From: Candidatus Schekmanbacteria bacterium
Lineage (GTDB): Bacteria > Schekmanbacteria > GWA2-38-11 > J061
Length of the DNA: 14,474 nt
Assembly (NCBI GenBank): GCA_003695725.1
Contig: RFHX01000005.1
Coordinates: forward strand, 1 to 14,474
Direction: 5' to 3'
Part shown: one piece after another, positions 1-7,344 of the stretch
Layout of the letters: every line of letters starts with the position of its first letter
Position numbering within the stretch: the stretch's first letter is position 1
Notes under the pieces: model-generated
Databases searched by the model: none
What the model was told of the DNA's origin: nothing
Seen by the model: the letters and a program-made list of their open reading frames with translations, nothing else
Program-made: the position numbers and the translations under genes

Positions 1-135
1 CTTAATTTTCACGTGTCATTTTTGACAAAAGTCAATAAAATCAATAACTTAACCTCTTTTCTCAAAATCCTCAATCGATCCATGCATTTTTGACTTAACT
101 ATCTGTTTTTCTTAAACTTTCTTTATCAAAGACAT
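1..135. other. AT-rich non-coding edge downstream of cas2, possible CRISPR leader
   Basis: No open frame of note. The cas operon is transcribed towards this edge, and in many CRISPR loci the leader and array follow cas1-cas2, so this stretch may be leader DNA with the array outside the window. No CRISPR repeat is visible. The 10-mer CATTTTTGAC occurs twice, at 17-26 and 85-94, which is 68 nt apart and close to one repeat-spacer period, but the flanks of the two copies differ. A short palindrome (TTGAC-AAAA-GTCAA) overlaps the first copy; it has no U-tract that would make it a terminator. Assignment as leader is inference from position only. Confidence 0.3.
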
Positions 136-411
136 TTACCAGATGATAATCTCCTCATCTTCAATAACAATTCCTTCACCGGAAACAACTATATTTTCCT
201 TACATTTTTTACACAAAAAATAATATCGCACGGAGTCACTTTCATAGTCAATTATTTTTTCTACCTTCTTCTTTAATTTATCAAAATTTTTTTCATCAAT
301 TGAACATTCAAAAACAGATTTTTGTACCCTCTTTCCATAATCAAGAAGAACCTTTGCTAATTTAATTCTTCTTCTATCATTAACAATATCATATGAAATT
401 ACAACATGCAT
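136..411 (-). CDS. cas2: CRISPR-associated endoribonuclease/integrase subunit Cas2
   Basis: Small ferredoxin-fold protein that dimerises and bridges two Cas1 dimers in the spacer-integration complex. The 91 residues are normal for the family. The N-terminal beta strand ends in SYD with Asp8, the conserved metal-site Asp, followed by the usual NDRRR segment. A C67-x2-C70 pair near the C-terminus resembles that seen in many Cas2 proteins, and the last strand is hydrophobic. ATG starts 1 nt after the cas1 stop (TAA-A-ATG) with only a weak purine stretch upstream, so translation is probably coupled to cas1. It is the last gene of the CAPP-cas1-cas2 unit. Family identity is clear; whether it has nuclease activity cannot be read from the sequence. 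Confidence 0.96.
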   Translation of the reverse strand: MHVVISYDIVNDRRRIKLAKVLLDYGKRVQKSVFECSIDEKNFDKLKKKVEKIIDYESDSVRYYFLCKKCKENIVVSGEGIVIEDEEIIIW

Positions 412-412
412 T

Positions 413-1471
413 TTATCTTATCAGAAATGGCTCATACAATATATCTTTTTCCATAAAACTATTTGCCAGAAGGCGTGCCTGCGCAAGACAGATATCCTTA
501 TATGTCATCCTGCTGCCAAGTCTGGGATAAAACACCTTATTATTCATCTGCTTTTCATAATAGATCAAAAACTTCTTTATACCTTCATAGGTCATCAACA
601 CAGGATAGTCTTCTTTTGTCAGATTTTCAGATTCATCTTTATTATCTTCGTATATTTCATCCATATCTCTTCTTACATAAAAATTTTTTAGTGTAATTAT
701 TTTTTTGTTCAAAAGTTTTAATACCAATGAATCTATCAAAACAGGTCTAAATTCTTCCATTATATCAAGTGTGAGCGAAGGTCTTCCATACTCAACTGAA
801 TGGAGAGAACCCAAATAGGGGTCTAATCCAACACAATTTATTATTCCCTCAATAGTATTAGCAAGAAGTGTGTATCCAAAACTTAACATTGCGTTTACCG
901 GATCTCGTGGAGGTCTTCTGTTTCTTCCTTCAAAAACGATACCTTCCTGTTTAATCAAATTACCAAAAACCTGAAAATAATACTTACTTCCAATTCCCTC
1001 TAATCCTCTCAAATAATCAAAGTCGCTTGAATGTTTAATTTTATCCATTATGCCTCTTATTTTGTGTATCATAGATTGAATATCATCAATCTTGAGGATC
1101 TGATTCTGCCTTCTCAAAAATGTGCGATAATTTTTCAGCTTTCCATAAACATAACGGGTGGCAAGTTGAAGGGCAAATTCCCTATCTTGTAAGCAATTAA
1201 ATTGAGCAATTCTAAGTTCTATGTTTTTGCCAAGCTCTGGAACAAGGCGTCCTCGATATCTGCCTGTTCCTGTCAGGAACACGGTATCTATACCATTTTT
1301 TAATAAAAAAGCTATTGCCTGAGGGGTAATTGCAATATTGCCAAAGAGGACCACCTGATCAACTTTAAAGGACGGAACTGACAACAGAATGTTTTTTCCC
1401 TTCTTAAGAACAAGTTTATTACTTTGTTTGCTTAAAATAGTACCCTGTTCAATTAAATATAAAATAGACAT
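413..1471 (-). CDS. cas1: CRISPR-associated integrase Cas1
   Basis: Metal-dependent integrase that inserts new spacers into the CRISPR array with Cas2. Residue numbers here count from a TTG two codons upstream. The catalytic set is visible: Glu160 in GLEGIG, His226 in LHSVEYGR, and Asp238/Glu241 in DIMEEFRP. The N-terminal beta domain covers about residues 1-90 and the helical catalytic domain the rest. The ATG at codon 3 is chosen as start because AAGG lies 6 nt upstream of it (TAAGGTTGTCTATG); the TTG at 1477 has no usable ribosome site. This gives 352 residues, normal for Cas1. It begins 17 nt after the primase-polymerase stop and ends 1 nt before cas2. It is not fused to a reverse transcriptase. 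The subtype cannot be assigned with confidence because no interference genes are in view. Confidence 0.97.
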   Translation of the reverse strand: MSILYLIEQGTILSKQSNKLVLKKGKNILLSVPSFKVDQVVLFGNIAITPQAIAFLLKNGIDTVFLTGTGRYRGRLVPELGKNIELRIAQFNCLQDREFALQLATRYVYGKLKNYRTFLRRQNQILKIDDIQSMIHKIRGIMDKIKHSSDFDYLRGLEGIGSKYYFQVFGNLIKQEGIVFEGRNRRPPRDPVNAMLSFGYTLLANTIEGIINCVGLDPYLGSLHSVEYGRPSLTLDIMEEFRPVLIDSLVLKLLNKKIITLKNFYVRRDMDEIYEDNKDESENLTKEDYPVLMTYEGIKKFLIYYEKQMNNKVFYPRLGSRMTYKDICLAQARLLANSFMEKDILYEPFLIR

Positions 1472-1488
1472 AGACAACCTTACATCTG

Positions 1489-3381
1489 TTACATTTTAAG
1501 AATGAAATTAATTTTTCCATCTTCCTCGATTACCTTGATTAGTTCTCCATATGATGTATTGAGTGAATCGACTCCTGCATTTGAAAAAAATTCTTCCAGT
1601 TTTTTTTGATAACTCATCATAAGTTTTTCTTGGTCCTGAAGGTTCTTCTTAATCTTCAAATATTCAGAAACTATAATCTCAAAAGTAATGGCACTGGTTA
1701 ATCCGGCTGTCTTCTGCTTGAGAGATTCGAGATGAAGAACTGGTGTAGGATACATATTCAACAAGGGCTCAAAGGTGCAGTTGCAGTCAACAGAAGAAGT
1801 AATATCCGGCACTCTTGTCCTGATTTTCGGACAACTAATTGGATTGCCTCGTAATCTGCTTTTTAGATATGAAGAAGAGTCCGCATTAACACATTTTTGT
1901 AGGATAGCATTTACAGCAAGAGGGCCATTTTTTAGATGACCCACCGAATGGGAAAGAACAATTATTTCATCATTAGAAAGTTGCGAAGTTTGATTGGCTT
2001 TTTCATATATCTTCTGGATAACCGGACATTTGAGAGCTATGTATTGGAACTCTTCATCATTATCTATATTATATTCTTCAACATAAATTGCTCCTTTTAA
2101 TGAATCTTTTTCAGAAATGGAGATTTCTTCGACTCCTGCCTCTTCTTCACTCTCAACAATCTTTTTATTTGTAGGATGGTAAAGAGGGTAGATATTCTTT
2201 TTTTCTTCAATATATGAATAAATAGATGATTTTGTTGCTGATTCAATCCCAAACAAAAAGGCAAATTGGTCCTTATATGGATTTCCTTCCCCATCTACAA
2301 AAAGTCCTCTCTCCATAGTTTTTCGGTGAATTCCAAAGGGTAATTTGATGAGATTGCCAAGACTTCCTTCTTTGACAAACTTTTGCTTTGGAAATATCTC
2401 AATTGAAAGGAAATCATCTGCTTTAATTGATGAGACGATTCGGCGTGCAAAATCTCTCGCAATACTCGCTCGCAAAGGTGATTTCAAAAATATCCAACAA
2501 TGATAGCCTTTATAACCGCTATCTTCTATATAGGAAAAGACATCGGAAGTGGCACATTCATTTACAATTGATTTTGCAGTTTTTAAAGCTACCTTTTTTG
2601 CTGATTTCCATTGTTGTCTGTCTGTTATGAATTTTGGAATAAATCGACTTGATATATCAATATCAAAGGCAATAAAATTTACTGTATTGTCGAGACGAAC
2701 AGGATATATACCTACGGTAAAATTTCCCAATATGTGGTTTTTTGCCACCTTAAAAGTGAAAGGCTCTCTCACAACTGAATAGCCAGTGTCGCCCGTTTGA
2801 CTTGCCCACTGTCGCGCATATACGCCTTCTCTTCCTGAAAAAAGCTCAACAAAGCGTAAAAGTTGTTCATCTGTGGGAAGAGGAAAATGATAGTCATCTT
2901 CTGTTTCAATAGAATCTTCTGAATCTATTCTTTCCTTTGCCAATGCTTCAGCAATATGTTTATACTTCTCATCAGAAGTTGTTTCGAATGCCTTCTCATA
3001 GTGAATTCTTGCTTCTTCATATTGATTTGTTTCCTCAAGCACTTCACCTTTGAGATCTAATAATTCTTTACTTGATGGGGAAAATTTAAGTGCTTTATTC
3101 AAACATTTTAGTGCTTTTTCAAACTCCCCGCTATCGACCAACGCTTCTGAAACTTTTAAGACAACTTCTTCATTTTTAGGATTGTCTCTTAATGCAAGGT
3201 TATATTCTTTAAACATCATCTCACTCAACCCAAGTTCTTCATAAATCCTTGCAAGAGATAGATGAAAGTCACTGTCAAATATTTCTTGTGAAGGAAATTC
3301 TTTTGCAAGAGCTCTGATTTCATCAGTAAGGTTTTCCTTTGCAAGGGACCTGATTTTTTGTTCGAAAGAATTTTTATCCAT
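1489..3381 (-). CDS. CRISPR-associated primase-polymerase (TPR-AEP fusion, CAPP-like)
   Basis: Predicted archaeo-eukaryotic-type primase-polymerase working with Cas1-Cas2. Residues about 38-150 form TPR-like helical repeats. About 170-400 is the AEP catalytic domain with its three motifs: Asp240/Asp242 (FDID) for metal binding, His294 in SGYKGYHCW for nucleotide binding, and Glu328 in SIEIF as the third carboxylate; GNLIKLPFGIHRK follows. After an acidic linker, about 445-540 holds Cys452, Cys497, Cys517 and Cys533/535, which suggests an Fe-S or zinc site like the primase large-subunit C-terminal domain. The tail (about 560-600) looks coiled-coil. GGAG lies 7 nt before the ATG. Known CAPPs prime and extend DNA/RNA and are genetically linked to cas1, cas2 and often reverse transcriptase; no RT is here. 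Family call is strong; the role in spacer capture or gap filling is inferred. Confidence 0.9.
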   Translation of the reverse strand: MDKNSFEQKIRSLAKENLTDEIRALAKEFPSQEIFDSDFHLSLARIYEELGLSEMMFKEYNLALRDNPKNEEVVLKVSEALVDSGEFEKALKCLNKALKFSPSSKELLDLKGEVLEETNQYEEARIHYEKAFETTSDEKYKHIAEALAKERIDSEDSIETEDDYHFPLPTDEQLLRFVELFSGREGVYARQWASQTGDTGYSVVREPFTFKVAKNHILGNFTVGIYPVRLDNTVNFIAFDIDISSRFIPKFITDRQQWKSAKKVALKTAKSIVNECATSDVFSYIEDSGYKGYHCWIFLKSPLRASIARDFARRIVSSIKADDFLSIEIFPKQKFVKEGSLGNLIKLPFGIHRKTMERGLFVDGEGNPYKDQFAFLFGIESATKSSIYSYIEEKKNIYPLYHPTNKKIVESEEEAGVEEISISEKDSLKGAIYVEEYNIDNDEEFQYIALKCPVIQKIYEKANQTSQLSNDEIIVLSHSVGHLKNGPLAVNAILQKCVNADSSSYLKSRLRGNPISCPKIRTRVPDITSSVDCNCTFEPLLNMYPTPVLHLESLKQKTAGLTSAITFEIIVSEYLKIKKNLQDQEKLMMSYQKKLEEFFSNAGVDSLNTSYGELIKVIEEDGKINFILKM

Positions 3382-3414
3382 AACTCTACTCCATATAAAA
3401 AGAATTGAAGTAAA

Positions 3415-3483
3415 TAATCTTTCTGAAATATTTTAGATTTAAGAATTGTTTGATGGTATAAAAGAAATATTTCAGAAATATTT
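3415..3483 (-). promoter_or_regulatory. Tandem palindromes upstream of the CAPP-cas1-cas2 operon
   Basis: A perfect 19-bp palindrome AAATATTTC-A-GAAATATTT occupies 3465-3483. A second copy, degenerate in one arm (7 of 9 positions), occupies 3415-3433 around the core TTTCTGAAA. The two centres (3474 and 3424) are exactly 50 bp apart. The sites lie about 34-100 nt upstream of the primase-polymerase ATG, where a promoter would be expected. The spacing and shared core suggest binding by a dimeric repressor or activator. No convincing -35/-10 pair could be picked in this AT-rich stretch, and the binding protein is unknown. Confidence 0.45.
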
Positions 3484-3550
3484 TCTTTTTAGTTATATGA
3501 TTTGCACAAATTATCTATTTGGTCTGCTAACAGTTAGGTTAAAGTAGAAA

Positions 3551-3592
3551 GGCAAATTCCAATGCTGATTTTTCTTCTGAAACCGATTTGCC
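3551..3592 (-). terminator. Weak stem-loop after the flippase-like gene
   Basis: Inverted repeat GGCAAAT (3551-3557) / ATTTGCC (3586-3592) with a 28-nt loop, 41-82 nt past the stop of the upstream minus-strand membrane-protein gene. On the minus strand it is followed by TTTCTACTTT, only partly U-rich. It could separate that transcript from the cas operon, but the loop is long and the tract poor. Confidence 0.2.
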
Positions 3593-3632
3593 AAAGGATG
3601 GGAACAATTTTCGAGAGAGATTGTGTGCCGCT

Positions 3633-4622
3633 TCAATTATAGCCAGTTGTCGAAGCCTTTCCTATCTGTATGACTTCACTAAACTTTATCTTGCCCATAA
3701 TAAGAGAAAAAATTCCCTGTCCCAATGTTGCAAAAAATTGCACACTATGAAGAATGATTGAAAAGGCAAGTGCCTCAGATTTTTCGATTCCATACAACGA
3801 AAGGGCAATGATGCAGAAATATTGAAAATTCCCAATAAACCCCGGCGCTGACGGAATCATAATGCCGATGCTGATTATAATAAAAGCTGTCAATGCAGCA
3901 GTTAGAGGCAGTTTCAAATCAAAGGCAAAAAACAACAAATAGGTGTTAAAGACAGGAATTACCCAAAAAAAGAGTGAAATTACACTTGCCAATACTACTG
4001 CCCTCTTATCAGGCATTATATCAAATCCCTTTTTGAAGGAATCAAAGAGGTTAAGGATTTTTTCCTGAAAGGGGGCTAACAATTTGTTTGAAGTCATCTT
4101 TGCGAGAAATGTTCTGCCTTTCCATAGGATAATTATGAAGACCCCTATCAAAACAACTATTCCAACTAACGCATCTTTGCCAGATTCGATTACATTTTGG
4201 GGCAAAGGGGCATAAATTATGGCAAAAACAATAAAGATGAAAAGGGTGCCGGCATCAAGAATCCTCTCTACGACAGTAGTGGCAAGAGATGTGGAAATTG
4301 GCAGTTTCTCCTGTTTAGCCATCAGATAAGGCCGAAGAAGATCACCTAATCGAAAAGGAAGAATATTTATTCCCATAAATCCGATGCAGTGAACATAATA
4401 AACCATAGCAAGACGAATTCTTTTTATAGGATTTAAAATCAACTTCCATCTTAGAGATTTGAAAAGCTGAAGAATTACACTCAATGCAAACATAGGAATG
4501 AGATAGTAATAATTGCACGACTGAAGGGCTGATTTCAATTCAGAATAAGCAACACGGCTTATTGCAAGATAGATGAAAAAAGCGCTTATCAAAATTCCTA
4601 TGATGAATCCTTTTTTCTTCAC
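3633..4622 (-). CDS. Flippase-like integral membrane protein (lysylphosphatidylglycerol synthase TM region / YbhN family)
   Basis: Polytopic inner-membrane protein of 329 residues, the usual length when the TM domain stands alone. About eight hydrophobic segments are visible. Family landmarks are FRLGDLLRPYL (90-100), TVVERILDAG (116-125) and IPSAPGFIGNFQ (256-267). In the MprF family this domain moves lipids across the membrane, and stand-alone members are thought to act on lipid or polyprenyl-linked glycans; the substrate here is unknown. The start is GTG, with GAGG 9 nt upstream, inside the end of the preceding SDR gene, which stops 4 nt earlier; the two are co-transcribed. An out-of-frame open stretch (3539-3661) overlaps the C-terminus without its own ATG; a frameshifted tail is possible but the present end looks natural. 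Confidence 0.85.
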   Translation of the reverse strand: MKKKGFIIGILISAFFIYLAISRVAYSELKSALQSCNYYYLIPMFALSVILQLFKSLRWKLILNPIKRIRLAMVYYVHCIGFMGINILPFRLGDLLRPYLMAKQEKLPISTSLATTVVERILDAGTLFIFIVFAIIYAPLPQNVIESGKDALVGIVVLIGVFIIILWKGRTFLAKMTSNKLLAPFQEKILNLFDSFKKGFDIMPDKRAVVLASVISLFFWVIPVFNTYLLFFAFDLKLPLTAALTAFIIISIGIMIPSAPGFIGNFQYFCIIALSLYGIEKSEALAFSIILHSVQFFATLGQGIFSLIMGKIKFSEVIQIGKASTTGYN

Positions 4623-4626
4623 ACTA

Positions 4627-5517
4627 TTACGCCTCGCCCAAAATTTTTTTTATTCCATTCATATAGCTATGCCTTTCAATCGGATAGTATTTCAAGAAAT
4701 CTTCGCTTTTTACTTCTTCTTCATCCATCATACTGAGCTGGTCAGAAGATATTGGGTAGAAAGAAAATCTTTCGAGAGCCCTTGTAACAAGCCGCAAAGG
4801 AATACGCGGAAGATAGAAAAAATGCGGGGTTTTGCCGCTAATCTTCGCAATTGTTTCTATCATCTCTTTGTAAGTCATCTCCTGAGGACCTTCGAGGTCG
4901 AGAGTGCGTGATATGGTATTGTCTTCCTTAATGATGGTGTGTATTGCTTCAAGAAGGTCTTCAACAAAAAGGGGTTTAATTTTTTTATGGCGGTTAGCAA
5001 TGAGAGGGACAATTGAGGAATTTGCCAATTTGATAAAGTGTGCTGTTGAATTGTCTCCTTTCCCATATATCAACGGGGTTCTCAGAATCAAATAGTCAAA
5101 GGGAAAATTTTTGATAAGCTCTTCACATATTGATTTACTCCTTAAAAATTTTATCTTTGAATAAGGTGAAGCGCCTAATGCGCTCAAAAAGATAAATTTT
5201 CGGGCTGAAATTTTTTCCGCTATGATCAGAGCATGTTTTGTTGACAAGAAATTCGAAGTTTCAAAATCTATTTTCTTTCTCTTAAATTCTCTGAAAATTC
5301 CTGCAAGATGAACAACTACATCTGCTTGTGGATAAGAAATAGAAAGTGACTCTGGAGAGGAAATATCTGTGGGAATAATTTCAATACCTTTTATGTGAGC
5401 AATCTTATAAATGGATTCCCTTCTTGCCAAAGCAAATACATCAAAGCCCTTCTGCTTTAAAAATTTGCACAAAGCCGTACCAACAAATCCTGTTGAACCG
5501 GTAATCAGCACATTCAC
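4627..5517 (-). CDS. Atypical SDR-family NAD(P)-dependent epimerase/dehydratase-like protein (NDUFA9-like)
   Basis: Rossmann-fold protein of 296 residues. TGSTGFVG (6-13) is the dinucleotide-binding loop, followed by VVVHLAG (67-73) and FLSALGASPYS (110-120). At the usual catalytic YxxxK position the sequence reads FLRSK (124-128): Phe replaces Tyr, while Ser112 and Lys128 remain. It may therefore bind NAD(P) without classical dehydrogenase chemistry, as in some atypical SDRs. The open frame extends to an ATG at 5625, but those 36 residues precede the Rossmann strand and are unlike the family. The GTG at 5517 follows GGAGG by 10 nt and puts the first beta strand at the N-terminus, so it is preferred. 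It is the first gene of a pair with the flippase-like gene 4 nt downstream, which suggests a joint lipid or quinone/isoprenoid role. Confidence 0.85.
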   Translation of the reverse strand: MNVLITGSTGFVGTALCKFLKQKGFDVFALARRESIYKIAHIKGIEIIPTDISSPESLSISYPQADVVVHLAGIFREFKRKKIDFETSNFLSTKHALIIAEKISARKFIFLSALGASPYSKIKFLRSKSICEELIKNFPFDYLILRTPLIYGKGDNSTAHFIKLANSSIVPLIANRHKKIKPLFVEDLLEAIHTIIKEDNTISRTLDLEGPQEMTYKEMIETIAKISGKTPHFFYLPRIPLRLVTRALERFSFYPISSDQLSMMDEEEVKSEDFLKYYPIERHSYMNGIKKILGEA

Positions 5518-5745
5518 TTTCTCGACGCCTCCCTCGAAATAGGAAAAAAGAGAATTTATCGTTTTTTTAGAATAAATCAGAATCAAATTGTGAGCAAGTG
5601 CTTGTTGTCGATATTTGCAATACACAAAAGCTTTGTATCCCTTTATTTTTTCATCTTTTTAAGTTAGAAGATTTGAGCAAAAAATTGAGCTATTTGAAAA
5701 AAGCCGCTTTGAAGAAATGATTCACATCAATAAAAAGAAACTATA
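5518..5745. other. Divergent intergenic region between SDR gene and MATE gene
   Basis: AT-rich spacer of 228 bp if the SDR gene starts at its GTG. It should hold promoters for both directions. Only weak matches are seen, for example TTGCTC-17-TATTCT on the minus strand. A TATAAT at 5742-5747 overlaps the MATE ATG and is probably chance. No repeat or RNA gene is recognised. Confidence 0.4.
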
Positions 5746-7086
5746 ATGATCGATGCCACAAAAGGAAGTCTGAGTCGCGCACTCTTGAAACTTGCCATTC
5801 CCTTCATTATGGCAATGCTTCTCGAAACGGTAATGCAACTGACGGATATGTTTTTCGTAAGCCGCCTTGGTTCTGCATCAATAGCTGCTGTTTCTTTTTG
5901 CGGAATTATTCTTTTGCTTCTTTCCACTATAGTCGAAGGCATATCTGCATCTGCACTTGCTATCGTTGCCCGACGAGTAGGTGAGGCAGACAAAGAAGGG
6001 GCAAATATTGCAGCTTCAAATACGATGTTCATCTGTCTCCTGCTTTCCATTATTACCGGCATTGGAGGATATTACATTGCAGGACCTACCTTAAAGATAT
6101 TAGGTGCGCCTGAAGATGTCTATAATCTTGGAATCGGATATATTCAATATTCATTTCTCGGAATTTATTCAATGTTCTTCCTTTTCATTGTGCAGGCAAT
6201 TATGAGGGGTGCTGGCGAACCAATATATCCAATGCTCATACTATCGGGTTCAGCCTTTATGAACATCATTTTCGATCCTCTTTTCATTTTTGGATTGGGT
6301 CCTTTCCCCAAGCTTGGAGTAACAGGCGCGGCAATTGCAACAGTTACGGCAAGGACTATTGCATCTACCATAGGTATTTATCTGCTCTTTTCAGGAAAAA
6401 CTTTCATAAAACTTACTTTGAAAAAGATGAAGATCGACTTGAATATAATTGCCACGATATTTAGAATTGCATTCCCTGCAATGGGGCGAATGAGTCTAAA
6501 CTCTATTACGCGCGTAATTTTAATGAAAATTGTTGCCCTTTTCGGAACTTCCGCAATTGCGGCTTACGGCATTGGTCTGCGCCTCGATATGGTTGCGTTT
6601 CTACCGGGACTTGGATTTGCAGCAGCAACTTCTACGATTGTAGGGCAAAATCTTGGCGCAAAAAAAATAGATCGAGCAGAACGAAGCACAATAATAGCTT
6701 TGCTGTGCAATATTGCCGTCGTTGGAACAATTGCTGTTCTCTTCCTGCTCTTTTCGGAAAACATTATATCAGTCTTTGACAAATCGGCAGAGGTGATGAG
6801 AATTGGCACTATGTATATATACATTGTGGTGCCGTCGTATTTCTTTATGGCTGGACGGTTGGTGTATAATGGTTCACTACGAGGCGCGGGAGATACTTAT
6901 TCCACTATGGTGGCTTCATTCATTTCAATGGTTTTGATGCAGATTCCTCTTGCATATCTATTAGCCAAATACACATCTCTCGATGTTTACGGTGTTTTCA
7001 TATCAGTGGCAGCCGTCAACTTCTTTGAAACATTGATGCTTTACTACTGGTTCAAGAAGGGAAAGTGGAAATACAAAAAAGTTTAG
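5746..7086 (+). CDS. MATE family multidrug/metabolite exporter
   Basis: Cation-coupled exporter of the inner membrane (MATE; NorM/DinF-like). The 446 residues fit the usual 440-460 and about 12 hydrophobic helices in two halves. The N-terminus (GSLSRALLKLAIP, then LTDMFFVSRLG) is typical. Each half contains an RGAG motif (RGAGEPIYP in the first, RGAGDTYST in the second), and VGQNLGAKK marks the loop after helix 8. It ends in a basic tail. The ATG is the only start possible after an in-frame stop 15 nt upstream; the ribosome site is weak. It is divergent from the SDR/flippase pair and convergent, with a 9-bp gap, to a small orphan gene. Substrate cannot be predicted; nothing in the context points to an antibiotic. 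Confidence 0.92.
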   Translation: MIDATKGSLSRALLKLAIPFIMAMLLETVMQLTDMFFVSRLGSASIAAVSFCGIILLLLSTIVEGISASALAIVARRVGEADKEGANIAASNTMFICLLLSIITGIGGYYIAGPTLKILGAPEDVYNLGIGYIQYSFLGIYSMFFLFIVQAIMRGAGEPIYPMLILSGSAFMNIIFDPLFIFGLGPFPKLGVTGAAIATVTARTIASTIGIYLLFSGKTFIKLTLKKMKIDLNIIATIFRIAFPAMGRMSLNSITRVILMKIVALFGTSAIAAYGIGLRLDMVAFLPGLGFAAATSTIVGQNLGAKKIDRAERSTIIALLCNIAVVGTIAVLFLLFSENIISVFDKSAEVMRIGTMYIYIVVPSYFFMAGRLVYNGSLRGAGDTYSTMVASFISMVLMQIPLAYLLAKYTSLDVYGVFISVAAVNFFETLMLYYWFKKGKWKYKKV

Positions 7087-7095
7087 CATTTTGAC

Positions 7096-7344
7096 TTACT
7101 GATTCTGTTTCATTTCTCTATCGATGTGGTCCCAATAGCGCATAAAAAGACACATAAATCGAGGATGAGTAATAAGATTCGTCTTTGAATGCCTTCTTAT
7201 TTTTTCAACCACTGAGTCTTCTTTATGGTTGCCCAATATTTTATCTGTAATATCTTCTTTCAGTTGCTGAATTCCATATTCTCCTTCTGTCAATTCTTCA
7301 AGAAGATGGGTAAGCTCAATTTCAGTTTCTTCCATAGTAGCCAT
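7096..7344 (-). CDS. Small uncharacterised helical protein
   Basis: Not recognised. The 82 residues are soluble, with an acidic N-terminal half (residues 5-24 rich in Glu), two or three amphipathic helices predicted by eye, and a more basic C-terminal part with a short aromatic stretch (RFMCLFMRYW, about 62-71). There is no signal peptide, membrane segment or metal motif. The ATG at 7344 has GGAG 8 nt upstream, supporting a real gene; a second ATG at codon 4 is less well placed. It lies 314 bp downstream of the PNPOx-like gene on the same strand and ends 9 bp from the convergent MATE gene, so it may have its own promoter. Confidence 0.6.
   Translation of the reverse strand: MATMEETEIELTHLLEELTEGEYGIQQLKEDITDKILGNHKEDSVVEKIRRHSKTNLITHPRFMCLFMRYWDHIDREMKQNQ

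Noticed and set aside
20-34. Palindrome TTGAC-AAAA-GTCAA as a terminator of the cas operon
   Set aside because: Stem of only 5 A+T-rich pairs and no U-tract after it on either strand.
5518-5625. N-terminal extension of the SDR gene to the ATG at 5625
   Set aside because: The 36 extra residues precede the Rossmann strand, are unlike the family, and the GTG at 5517 has a GGAGG upstream.
5742-5747. TATAAT as the -10 of the MATE gene
   Set aside because: It overlaps the ATG and no -35 lies at the right distance; the message would start inside the codon.
5727-6062. Minus-strand 111-codon frame opposite the MATE gene
   Set aside because: Shadow of the real gene; its Ala/Ser/Arg-rich, low-complexity product is typical of antisense frames of membrane proteins.
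7159-7177. Near-repeat of CGAGRATGAGTAATAARAT here and at about 9154-9172
   Set aside because: 17 of 19 matches between two places in a 14-kb AT-rich window is within what chance gives; no shared flanks.
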